Positions 55,561 to 64,000 of a stretch of 64,000 nt of DNA are shown one piece after another (within the stretch, counting starts at the first letter, position 1; each line of letters begins with the position of its first letter). A program made the translations under genes and the position numbers. The stretch comes from Variovorax boronicumulans (lineage in GTDB: Bacteria > Pseudomonadota > Gammaproteobacteria > Burkholderiales > Burkholderiaceae_C): positions 798,714 to 862,713 of the forward strand of contig NZ_JAAAFX010000004.1 of the NCBI RefSeq assembly GCF_019352895.1, read 5' to 3'. Below the pieces are notes generated by a model. It saw only the letters and a program-made list of their open reading frames with translations. It did no database searches and was not told where the DNA came from.

Positions 55561-55639
55561 CGAAGAGGCCCGGCGCCAGCGCGGCAACGGCATGCGCGCA
55601 GGCCGCCAGGGCGCCCGTCGGCGCCCCGCTGCGGTGGGA

Positions 55640-56644
55640 TCAAAAGATCTGCAGGCTCACCCAGTAGGCAATGGCCGCCACGAAGGCCGCCGCCGGGATC
55701 GTGAAGATCCAGGCCCAGACGATGTTGCCCGCCACGCCCCAGCGCACCGCGCTCGCGCGCTGCACCGAGCCCACGCCGACGATGGCGCCGGTGATGGTGT
55801 GGGTGGTCGACACCGGAATGCCCATCGCGGTGGCCAGGAACAGCGTCAGCGCACCGCCGGTCTCGGCGCAGAAGCCGCCCACGGGTTTGAGCTTGGTGAT
55901 CTTCTGGCCCATGGTCTTCACGATGCGCCAGCCGCCGAACATGGTGCCCAGCGCGATCGCCGCGTAGCAGCTGATGATGGTCCAGGTGGGGGGCGCGTCG
56001 ACGGCCGAATGGCCGGTGGCGATCAGCAGCATCCAGATGATGCCGATGGTCTTCTGCGCGTCGTTGCCGCCGTGGCCCAGGCTGTAGGCACCGGCAGACA
56101 CCAGTTGCAGCCGGCGGAACCACCGGTCCACACGCGAAGGCGTGGCGCGCCGGCAGACCCAGGCCACCACCACCATCATGATCGAGCCGAGCAGGAAGCC
56201 CAGCAGCGGCGACACGAAGATGAAGGCCACGGTCTTCCAGATGCCGCCGGCCACCAGCGCGCTGGCGCCGGACTTGGCGATCACCGCCCCCACGATGCCG
56301 CCGATCAGCGCATGCGAGGAGCTGCTGGGAATGCCGTAGTACCAGGTCACCAGGTTCCAGGTGATCGCACCGATGAGCGCGCCGAACACCACGTGCACGT
56401 CGACGATGCCCGGCTGCACGATGCCCTTGCCCACGGTTGCCGCCACGCTCAGGTGGAAGACGAAGATCGCCAGCAGATTGAAGAAGGCTGCGAAAGCCAC
56501 CGCCTGCGCGGGCTTGAGCACCCCTGTCGAGACCACGGTGGCGATCGAGTTCGCCGCATCGTGGAAGCCGTTCATGAAGTCGAAGGCGATGGCCAGCAGC
56601 ACCAGCAGCACCACGACCCACAGGCCTACCTGTACGGTTGCCAT
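55640..56644 (-). CDS. pit: Inorganic phosphate transporter, PiT family
   Basis: 334 residues, about nine or ten membrane helices. The PiT signatures FMNGFHDAANSIATVVSTGV near the N terminus and YSLGHGGNDAQKTIGIIWML in the second half are diagnostic. It imports phosphate (as metal-phosphate) by proton symport. It follows the DUF47 gene by 13 bases on the same strand, the usual Pit-PhoU-like pair. Confidence 0.95.
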   Translation of the reverse strand: MATVQVGLWVVVLLVLLAIAFDFMNGFHDAANSIATVVSTGVLKPAQAVAFAAFFNLLAIFVFHLSVAATVGKGIVQPGIVDVHVVFGALIGAITWNLVTWYYGIPSSSSHALIGGIVGAVIAKSGASALVAGGIWKTVAFIFVSPLLGFLLGSIMMVVVAWVCRRATPSRVDRWFRRLQLVSAGAYSLGHGGNDAQKTIGIIWMLLIATGHSAVDAPPTWTIISCYAAIALGTMFGGWRIVKTMGQKITKLKPVGGFCAETGGALTLFLATAMGIPVSTTHTITGAIVGVGSVQRASAVRWGVAGNIVWAWIFTIPAAAFVAAIAYWVSLQIF

Positions 56645-56657
56645 GAGCCCCCGCGCT

Positions 56658-57302
56658 TCAGGAGTTCTCGAGGACGATGCCCTCGATCACGTTGGCGACG
56701 TCCTCGCACTTGTCGGTGATGGTCTCGAGCAGCTCGTAGATGGCCTTGAGCTTGATCACCTCGCGCACATCGGGCTCTTCGCGGAACAGCTTGCTCATGG
56801 CGCTGCGCATCACGCGGTCGGCATCCGACTCGAGGCGGTCGATTTCCTCGCAGGTCTTGAGCACCGCCTCGGCCACCGTCGGGTCGGCGATCTTGCCCAG
56901 GCACTTGACGGCGTCCTTGAGGCGGTCGCAGCACTTCACGCTCAGCGCGGTGAGGCGAACGATCTCCTCGGTCATGTGGCGCACGTCGTACAGCGCCATG
57001 GTCTCGGCCGAGTCCTGGATCAGGTCGGCCACGTCGTCCATCGTGTTGATGAGCTTGTGGATCTGCTCGCGGTCGATGGGCGTGATGAAGGTCTTGTGGA
57101 TCAGCCGGTTGACGTCGTGCGTGACGCGGTCGGCCGCGCGCTCGGCGTTGTCGACGTCGCGGTTGTACTGCTCGCGCAGATGCACGTCGTTGTAGTTGGT
57201 GACCAGGTTCTCGAATGCACGCGCCGCCTCCACGATGCGATCGGCGTGCTGGTTGAACATCTCAAAAAAATTGCCCTCTCGGGGCAGCAGCTTGCCGAAC
57301 AT
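56658..57302 (-). CDS. DUF47/PhoU-like phosphate transport regulator
   Basis: 214 residues, all helical. The family start FGKLLPREGNFFEMFNQHAD followed by RADRVTHDVNRLIHKTFITP and REQIHKLINTMDDVADLIQD is characteristic of DUF47 proteins encoded with Pit. They form helical bundles that bind metal and are thought to modulate Pit activity. First gene of the two-gene pit operon. Confidence 0.94.
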   Translation of the reverse strand: MFGKLLPREGNFFEMFNQHADRIVEAARAFENLVTNYNDVHLREQYNRDVDNAERAADRVTHDVNRLIHKTFITPIDREQIHKLINTMDDVADLIQDSAETMALYDVRHMTEEIVRLTALSVKCCDRLKDAVKCLGKIADPTVAEAVLKTCEEIDRLESDADRVMRSAMSKLFREEPDVREVIKLKAIYELLETITDKCEDVANVIEGIVLENS

Positions 57303-57418
57303 GACGTTGGCTCCTTAAACAATACGGATGTCATCGTGATGACGATTTCGTGACACCCGGGAGTGTAAGGGGCCGTGCTGCGCCGCACACCGCGCGGTGT
57401 GGCGGGCACGCCGCAGAC

Positions 57419-58582
57419 TCAGGACTGAAGCACCTTCGATTTGACGAACAGCGCGGCCTTCTTGAGGTTTTGCAACCTGCGCGCCAGGCTCACTGGCCGG
57501 TGGTGGGCGTGCGTTCCCGGCACGTAGTCGATGCGCCAGGCCTGCCGCATGAAGGGCGCGTTCGCCTGCAACAGGCCACCGCGCGGAGTCTGCGCCGCCA
57601 GGTAGTTGCCGTTGTGGGAGCGCAGCATCAGTTGCGACGCGTTGACCGGAATGCTGTCGAACAGCGCGAAGACGTCGGCCTCCTCGCTGAGGCGCACCGT
57701 TTCGTCGACATCCGGGTCAACGCGCAGGTAGCGGCCCTGGGCCGTGCGAATCGCCACCTTGCCACGGCCCCGTTGCTCCATCGCGAACTGGCTGCCGCCG
57801 CCGCCGGCCTGGCCGCCCGACCAACTCAGCGTGGCCGCAGCTGCATCCTCGTACTGCAGGAAGCGGCCGTTGTGCCCCTTGAGGCCGAAGGTGTCATGCG
57901 CGGGCGCGGTCAATTGCGGGTCGTCGATCTCGTCGAGGCCGACGAAGCGATAGCCCAGTGCCTGCAGCCGCGGGATGAGGTTCAAGGTCAGCGCCAGCGT
58001 GCGGTTCTTGGCCGCCACCGTGTCCATGTCGGCCGAGCCGTCGTGCATGACGACCACCCCCCGGCCCTTCGACGCGATGTCCGCCAGGTAGGCCTCGGCG
58101 GTTTCCTCGACCGACTTGCCCAGGCGCCAGAAGTGGCAGTCGATGCCCGCGATGTCCCAGTAGACCGGGCCCACGTGCCGGAACGAACTTCGGATGTCGA
58201 CGTTGAGTTCCTTCGCGACCTCGGGCGACCATTTGCCGTAGGTGGCCCGGAAATAGATCGGCTTGCCCTCGTTGTACTTCTGGATGACGGTGTTGGTGCG
58301 GATGATCTGGTCGCGCACGTCGCCGTTCACCGAGACGTAGTACGGCAGGTCGGGATGCTCGTAGGTGTGATTGCCGATCAGATGGCCGTCGGCGTGCAGC
58401 CGGTCGAGGATGTCCGGGTGCTCGACCGCGTACTTCCCCACCACAAAGAAAGTCGCGCGTACGCCCCGCTCCCTGAGGAAGCGTCCGATCTCGGCACTGT
58501 CGGGTCCGGGCCCGTCGTCGTAGGTGAGGCACAGCGTCTTGTCGGGCAGGCGGATGTCCTCGATGTTCTTCAGCGCAAACAT
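57419..58582 (-). CDS. Polysaccharide deacetylase (NodB domain) fused to a fascin-like beta-trefoil
   Basis: 387 residues, no signal peptide. The NodB domain (about residues 15-230) has LCLTYDDGPGPD (motif 1), GNHTYEHPDLP with the H-x3-H metal ligands, FRATYGKWSPEV (motif 3) and VVVMHDGSADMD (motif 5). The C-terminal 140 residues contain repeated trefoil strands: KGHNGRFLQYED, KVAIRTAQGRYLRVD and LRSHNGNYLAAQTP, like fascin or other beta-trefoil lectin modules. It likely deacetylates an N-acetylated glycan or glycolipid in the cytoplasm. It follows a GT4 gene by 41 bases and may act on that enzyme's product. Confidence 0.85.
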   Translation of the reverse strand: MFALKNIEDIRLPDKTLCLTYDDGPGPDSAEIGRFLRERGVRATFFVVGKYAVEHPDILDRLHADGHLIGNHTYEHPDLPYYVSVNGDVRDQIIRTNTVIQKYNEGKPIYFRATYGKWSPEVAKELNVDIRSSFRHVGPVYWDIAGIDCHFWRLGKSVEETAEAYLADIASKGRGVVVMHDGSADMDTVAAKNRTLALTLNLIPRLQALGYRFVGLDEIDDPQLTAPAHDTFGLKGHNGRFLQYEDAAAATLSWSGGQAGGGGSQFAMEQRGRGKVAIRTAQGRYLRVDPDVDETVRLSEEADVFALFDSIPVNASQLMLRSHNGNYLAAQTPRGGLLQANAPFMRQAWRIDYVPGTHAHHRPVSLARRLQNLKKAALFVKSKVLQS

Positions 58583-58623
58583 GTTTTCTTGTCCAGGGTG
58601 GTCGGCAAGGAAGACGGCGGCGC

Positions 58624-59613
58624 TCAGGCGAACAGGTTCAGGTACTTCTGAGCCACGTTCCGAGTGGAACGATCGCGCAGATACGCCACCCTGGCGTTCG
58701 ACATCGGATCGCCGTCGCGTTCATCGAGGGCACGCTGCAGGAGCGCGGTGAGCGCATCGACGTCGCCCATGGGAAAGACCTCGCCGAATCCATCGACCGC
58801 TTCCGACAACCCGCCCGCATCGGCCACCACCATCCTGCAGCCGCACGCCAGGCCCTCGAGCGCGACGATGCCGAAACCTTCCGGGCCCGTCGACGGCACG
58901 ATCATCACGCGGTGGCGGTTCATGGTGCGGGCCAGTTCCTCGTCCCGCATGAAGCCCAGGAACCCGACGCAATCGCCCAGGCCCAGGCGCTTGACCTTGG
59001 CGTTCAGCGCGTCGTATTCGAAGCCGTGCCCGACGATGTTCAGCCGGAACGGGCGGCGCAGCCGGCTGCAGGCCTCGATCAGCAACTCGCAGCCCTTCTG
59101 CGAGACCAGCCGGCCCACGAACAGGAAGTCGATGGTGCGGGGCTCCTCGGGATAGAGCCGGAACACGTCGTCCTTGTAGCAGTTGTAGACGACCGTCGAA
59201 TCGACGTTCAAGGCGCGCGCCACGCTGTGGCTGACGGCGATGTTGGTCCCCGCGGCCTTGATCACGAGCTTCTTCAGCCGCGTCTTCAGGTCGCCGGACT
59301 CGGTCAGGTGGAAGTCGTTGTGCGAGACGACCCATTTCTTGAACGGATTGAACAGGAACAGCCACATGCCCTTGAGCGTGATGTTGGGCATGTAGACCAC
59401 GTCGCTCCAGAAGAAAAGCTTCAGCTGCGCCCATTTGCTGGAGGCGTGCACGACTTCGATGCCCTGCAGCGGGGCGTTCTTCTTCTGGACCTGCTCGGTG
59501 ACCACCTTGACCTCGTGCCCGGACTTCTGGAATTCCTGGGCCAGCGACAAGGTCAGGTTTTCGATGCCTCCGATGGCCGGATGAAACACCGAGCTGTAAA
59601 TCAAGATCTTCAT
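58624..59613 (-). CDS. Glycosyltransferase family 4
   Basis: 329 residues from the ATG at 59613, with an AGGAATAA ribosome site. MKILIYSSVFHPAIGGIENL is the GT4 N-terminal loop, VGRLVSQKGCELLIEACSRL the start of the C-terminal domain, and PEGFGIVALEGLACGCRMVV the E-x7-E motif. It resembles the GT4 at 30186 at the N terminus. It sits directly upstream of the NodB-fascin protein, suggesting a small glycan-modification unit. Donor and acceptor unknown. Confidence 0.91.
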   Translation of the reverse strand: MKILIYSSVFHPAIGGIENLTLSLAQEFQKSGHEVKVVTEQVQKKNAPLQGIEVVHASSKWAQLKLFFWSDVVYMPNITLKGMWLFLFNPFKKWVVSHNDFHLTESGDLKTRLKKLVIKAAGTNIAVSHSVARALNVDSTVVYNCYKDDVFRLYPEEPRTIDFLFVGRLVSQKGCELLIEACSRLRRPFRLNIVGHGFEYDALNAKVKRLGLGDCVGFLGFMRDEELARTMNRHRVMIVPSTGPEGFGIVALEGLACGCRMVVADAGGLSEAVDGFGEVFPMGDVDALTALLQRALDERDGDPMSNARVAYLRDRSTRNVAQKYLNLFA

Positions 59614-59819
59614 TCGACGGTTATTCCTGGTTGCCTCGTACCCCGTTACGCAACTGCTCGACAACTGTTGTAGGAATAATTCAATCAGGGCTGCGCCCTG
59701 GCTGCTGACCGCGCGGTTTGGTTACTTATCTTAACGCTACCTGACCAATTTGCGAACTTTCGCAGTAGAGCCGGCAGACAAGGAAGCGTGCAGATGTGCA
59801 CGCATGACGACAAAACGGC

Positions 59820-60275
59820 TCAGAGCCGCTGGATCGCCTGGTCCGCGACCCGGGCCAGATCCGACGCGGCGACCCGGTCGGGTGCAACCTCGGCCAGCGG
59901 CAGCAGCACGAAGGCACGCTCCTGCAGGCGGGGGTGCGGCAAGGTCAGGGTTGCGCTCTGCATCACGGTGTGGCCGTGGCTCAGCAAGTCGAGGTCGAGC
60001 GTGCGCGGGGCGTTGCGGTAGGGACGCTCGCGCCCGGCGCGCAGCTCCAGCTGCTGGAGCGCGGCCAGCAGCGCTTCGGGCGCCAGGGCGGTCTCGACCG
60101 CCACGACCGCATTGATGAAGTCCGGCCCGGTCGCGTCGACCGGAGCGCTGCGGTAGAGCGAGGAGCGGGCCGTCACCTGGCTGTGCGGCAGGCCCGCGAG
60201 ATCGGCCATCGCCTGGCGCACCGTGGCCTGCGCGTCGCCCAGGTTGGCCCCGATGGCGACGAAGGCCAGGGTCAT
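59820..60275 (-). CDS. folK: 2-amino-4-hydroxy-6-hydroxymethyldihydropteridine pyrophosphokinase
   Basis: 151 residues from the ATG at 60275, which overlaps the pcnB stop (ATGA). [40 protein letters not shown] and [11 protein letters not shown] followed by [20 protein letters not shown] are the HPPK hallmarks. It transfers pyrophosphate to the pterin in folate synthesis. The pcnB-folK pairing is common in beta- and gamma-proteobacteria. Confidence 0.97.
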   Translation of the reverse strand: MTLAFVAIGANLGDAQATVRQAMADLAGLPHSQVTARSSLYRSAPVDATGPDFINAVVAVETALAPEALLAALQQLELRAGRERPYRNAPRTLDLDLLSHGHTVMQSATLTLPHPRLQERAFVLLPLAEVAPDRVAASDLARVADQAIQRL

Positions 60276-61879
60276 GCGTCGGTAGCGCCCGAGCCGCCTT
60301 CGCCCGCGCCGGCCGGACGGGGCTTGCGGCGGCGGCGGCGCTTGCGCGGCGCTTCGCCATCGGGCGGCACAGCCGACGGCGCATCGGATTCGAATTCGGC
60401 CTCGGACGCGTCGGATTCCGGCGCTTCCTGCCGGCCCGGTGCATCGGATGCGACCGGCGCACGGGCCCGTACCCGGGTGCGCACCGGCGCCTTGGCCTCC
60501 TCGCGCACCTGGTCGAGCAGATCCTGGCGGCGCAGGTCGTCGGCGGTGCTGAATTCCTGCCACCACTCGGCAATCGCCTCGCTGACCTCGCCGACGTCGG
60601 CGCGCAGCCGCATGAAGTCGAAGGCCGCGCGGAAGCGCGCCTGCTCGACCAGGCTGTAGGGCGTGGAACCCACCCGCTTGTCGAAGCGCGGCTGCATCAT
60701 CCAGATCTCGCGCATGTCGCCGCCGAGCTTGCCGCGACCCGAGACGTCGCCGATGCGGGTGTTGAACACGTCGTCGATCGCGTCCTGCAGCGCCGGGAAG
60801 GCCGGCTGGCCGCGCTGGCCGTGGCGGCCCTCGAGGCGCTGGGCCCAGCCGTCGCGCACGTCGGCCCACAGCACGCAGGCCAGCAGGAAGCTGGGCGCCA
60901 CCGGCTTGCCCTCGCCCACGCGGCGGTCGGTGTCGGCCAGCGCCGCCTTGACGAAGGGCTGGTCGGCACGCTCCACCACCACGTCGAGCAGCGGGTAGAT
61001 GCCGGTCGCCAGGCCCAGCTTGCGCAGCTGGGCGATGGTGGCGATGGCATGGCCGGTCTGCAGCAGCTTGAGCATCTCGTCGAACAGCCGGCTCTGCGGC
61101 ACGTCGGCCAGCAGCTTGCTCGAGGCGATCAGCGGCGCGGCCGTCTTGGGTTCGATCTCGAAGCCCAGCGCGGCCAGCTTGGCGGAGAAGCGGATCGCGC
61201 GAATGATGCGCACCGGGTCTTCGCGGTAGCGCGTGACCGGGTCGCCGATCATGCGCAGCACCAGCTTCTTGGCGTCCTTGATGCCGTTGTGATAGTCCAC
61301 CACGATCTGGCTGGCCGGGTCGTAGTACATGGCGTTCACGCTGAAGTCGCGGCGCGCCGCGTCTTCCTCCTGCGGGCCCCAGACGTTGTCGCGCAGCACG
61401 CGGCCGCTGGAGTCGACCGCGTGGGTCATGCCCGCGAGCTCGCCCTTGCTGGTGCGCTCGTTGCCCTTGACCTGCTCGGCGGCCGCGTTGTCCATGTAGG
61501 CGCGGAAGGTCGAGACCTCGATCACCTCGTGTTCGCGGCCGCGGCCGTAGACCACGTGCACGATGCGGAAGCGCCGGCCGATGATGAAGGCGCGGCGGAA
61601 CAGGCCCTTGACCTGCTCGGGCGTGGCATTGGTGGCCACGTCGAAGTCCTTGGGCCGCAGGCCCAGCAGCAGGTCGCGCACCGCGCCGCCCACCACATAG
61701 GCCTCGTAGCCGGCCTGCTGCAGCGTGGTGACCACGTTCTTGGCGCGCTCGTCGACCAGCGCCGGGTCGATGCCGTGCACGCTGGCCGGCACTTCCTGCC
61801 GCTTGCCGAAGCGCGACTTGGCGCTGGCGCCCGCGCCGGCCGACTTGCCCAGCAGTTTGTCGATGAATGTCTTGATCAT
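60272..61879 (-). CDS. pcnB: Poly(A) polymerase I
   Basis: 535 residues. The nucleotidyltransferase head motif is [20 protein letters not shown] followed by [15 protein letters not shown]. The RNA-binding parts include [13 protein letters not shown] and [20 protein letters not shown]. The last 75 residues are Arg/Lys-rich and disordered ([20 protein letters not shown]). PcnB adds 3' A-tails that promote RNA decay. The Arg-rich tail and absence of the archaeal/tRNA-CCA signature favour PcnB over a CCA-adding enzyme. Confidence 0.96.
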   Translation of the reverse strand: MIKTFIDKLLGKSAGAGASAKSRFGKRQEVPASVHGIDPALVDERAKNVVTTLQQAGYEAYVVGGAVRDLLLGLRPKDFDVATNATPEQVKGLFRRAFIIGRRFRIVHVVYGRGREHEVIEVSTFRAYMDNAAAEQVKGNERTSKGELAGMTHAVDSSGRVLRDNVWGPQEEDAARRDFSVNAMYYDPASQIVVDYHNGIKDAKKLVLRMIGDPVTRYREDPVRIIRAIRFSAKLAALGFEIEPKTAAPLIASSKLLADVPQSRLFDEMLKLLQTGHAIATIAQLRKLGLATGIYPLLDVVVERADQPFVKAALADTDRRVGEGKPVAPSFLLACVLWADVRDGWAQRLEGRHGQRGQPAFPALQDAIDDVFNTRIGDVSGRGKLGGDMREIWMMQPRFDKRVGSTPYSLVEQARFRAAFDFMRLRADVGEVSEAIAEWWQEFSTADDLRRQDLLDQVREEAKAPVRTRVRARAPVASDAPGRQEAPESDASEAEFESDAPSAVPPDGEAPRKRRRRRKPRPAGAGEGGSGATDA

Positions 61880-61919
61880 TGGGAGAGGGTCCGGGCGCGG
61901 GATGGCGCCCCAGTTGGCT

Positions 61920-62606
61920 TCATTCGTTTTCGAGCATCGATCGGATCAACGGGATCGTCACCGCGCGCTGCGTCTGCAGCGCATAGCCGTCGAGATGATC
62001 GAGCAGCTCCATGAGGCTGCCCAGATCGCGGCTGAAGCGGTGCAGCATGTAATCCAGCACCTCGTCGTTCAGCAGCACGCCGCGCGCATCGGCCGCCTGG
62101 CGCAGCACGGAGCGGCGTTCGGCCTCGTCGAGCAGCTGCAAGTGGAACACGTGGCCCCAACCGAGCCGGGTGCGCAGGTCCTCGCGCAGCGCCAGGTCGG
62201 CCGGCGGCAGCGCCCCGGCCGCCACCACGCCGCGCTGCAGGGACTGCGCATTGACGAACCAGTTGAAGGCCGCGTGCTGCTGCACCGCGGTGTAGAGGTG
62301 CACGTCGTCGAGCACCACCGCGCCCCAGCGCTCGTCGAACTCGGGCGGATGCAGTGTGGCTGCACTCATCCAGCCGACGAGCGCGCCCTGCTCGCGCAAG
62401 GCGCTGTGCACCGATTCGAGCAGGTGGGTCTTGCCGCTGCCACTTTCGCCCCACAGGTAGGTCGGCACCGGGGAATGCAGGGTCGGCACATGGGCCTCGC
62501 CAAGCCAGACACGCAGGTGACGCACGGCCGCCTCGTTCGGTCCGGCGAAGAAGCCGGACAGACTGGGGACGGTCGAAAGACCGATGTCGAGCACGAGCTG
62601 CTTCAT
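61920..62606 (-). CDS. hda: DnaA regulatory inactivator Hda
   Basis: 228 residues from the ATG at 62606. A DnaA-like AAA+ domain with [20 protein letters not shown] (Walker A), [20 protein letters not shown] (Walker B) and a C-terminal lid ([20 protein letters not shown]), but no DnaA domain IV. The N terminus [10 protein letters not shown] contains the QL-L-type clamp-binding motif of Hda. It stimulates ATP hydrolysis by DnaA after initiation. Between pcnB and the divergent purM. Confidence 0.93.
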   Translation of the reverse strand: MKQLVLDIGLSTVPSLSGFFAGPNEAAVRHLRVWLGEAHVPTLHSPVPTYLWGESGSGKTHLLESVHSALREQGALVGWMSAATLHPPEFDERWGAVVLDDVHLYTAVQQHAAFNWFVNAQSLQRGVVAAGALPPADLALREDLRTRLGWGHVFHLQLLDEAERRSVLRQAADARGVLLNDEVLDYMLHRFSRDLGSLMELLDHLDGYALQTQRAVTIPLIRSMLENE

Positions 62607-62777
62607 CCCTGGAGCGAAGCGGGCGGCAGCCGTGGCAAGGTGGGCACAAATAAGGGGTTCATGGCGAAGGACGCGGCGGCCCTTAAAATCGTCATGAATT
62701 CTATCGGCCCGGATGTTCCGGTCCCCGGTGCCCTGCCTCCCCTCTTCCCGCCCCCGTCTGTCAAGCCTCGCCTGCCC

Positions 62778-63818
<1,041 letters not shown>

Positions 63819-63846
63819 CCCGCCCCGACCGACGCGCCCCCGCCAC

Positions 63847-64000
63847 GTGATCGAAGCCCCCGACGCCGTCCGATCCCGTCCCGTGGTGATTGCCAGCTAC
63901 GTGCTGATCGCCGCGGCCCTGTTGCTGGTCATGTGGCAGGGCCTGCTGCCCGGCCTGCTGTGCGTCTGCATCGGCTTCCTGGCCACGCGCTGGTTCGCAC
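63847..64000 (+). CDS. Start of a membrane protein, probably AI-2E-family transporter (PerM-like), cut by window edge
   Basis: Only about 51 residues are visible, from a GTG at 63847 28 bases after purM. They contain a hydrophobic segment (VIASYVLIAAALLLVMWQGL, then LPGLLCVCIGFLA). An AI-2E-family gene follows purM in many Comamonadaceae, which supports the assignment, but the fragment itself shows only a membrane-helix start. Tentative. Confidence 0.5.
   Translation, partial: MIEAPDAVRSRPVVIASYVLIAAALLLVMWQGLLPGLLCVCIGFLATRWFA

Noticed and set aside
60272..61879. pcnB considered as a CCA-adding enzyme
   Set aside because: The Arg-rich disordered C terminus, length of 535 residues and coupling with folK fit PcnB better.

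Overview
The window is high-GC chromosomal DNA (roughly 65-75% GC by eye in most genes) from a beta-proteobacterium of the order Burkholderiales, most likely Comamonadaceae and Variovorax-like. That placement is inference from the protein style: rpsP-rimM-trmD-rplS, pcnB-folK, hda/purM, trifunctional PutA, Bug-type binding proteins and a CbiB-like gene beside hisC. No rRNA, tRNA, insertion sequence, phage or CRISPR array was recognised.

Layout. 1-2.9 kb: the amino-terminal part of a TonB-dependent receptor (minus strand, running off the left edge) under a clear cobalamin riboswitch and its own promoter, then a stand-alone receiver protein and a small DUF1508-like gene. 3.2-24.4 kb: a complete Wzx/Wzy-type polysaccharide locus. 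wza-wzb-wzc (plus strand, start/stop overlaps) converge on a long minus-strand operon of 14 genes: a lipoprotein, a YjbH-like protein, UDP-GlcNAc dehydrogenase, UDP-GlcNAcA 4-epimerase, a PaaK-like adenylate-forming enzyme, Wzy, Wzx, two GT4 glycosyltransferases, and genes matching PglC, PglD, PglE, VanZ and PglF. This predicts a repeat unit started by an N,N'-diacetylbacillosamine-type sugar and containing a HexNAcA residue. The 11.8-19.9 kb core is much more AT-rich than its surroundings, as expected for an exchanged serotype cassette.

24.6-36.2 kb: housekeeping and mixed genes: DEAD-box helicase, orn, an M48 protease, phhB, rsgA, a GT4, a DUF1090 protein, hisC, a cbiB-like gene, a MASE2-GGDEF cyclase and an IPNS-like dioxygenase. 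36.2-43.9 kb: a proline module with proC, putA and a divergent amino-acid ABC transporter; their shared intergenic region carries several GTTGCA motifs, the known PutA operator core. 44-48.3 kb: a NUDIX CoA hydrolase, the rplS-trmD-rimM-rpsP ribosomal operon (minus strand), a GNAT acetyltransferase and a TM2 protein.

48.3-55.6 kb: an accessory catabolic region with a GST, a LysR regulator divergent from SDR-Bug-CMD, and a GntR/FCD regulator divergent from an NTF2-like protein, a GlcG/HbpS-like protein and a second Bug protein, with a perfect GntR-type palindrome between. 55.6-59.6 kb: Pit phosphate transporter with its DUF47 partner, then a GT4 and an unusual polysaccharide deacetylase fused to a fascin-like beta-trefoil. 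59.8-64 kb: folK, pcnB, hda (minus strand), purM and the start of a membrane protein cut by the right edge.
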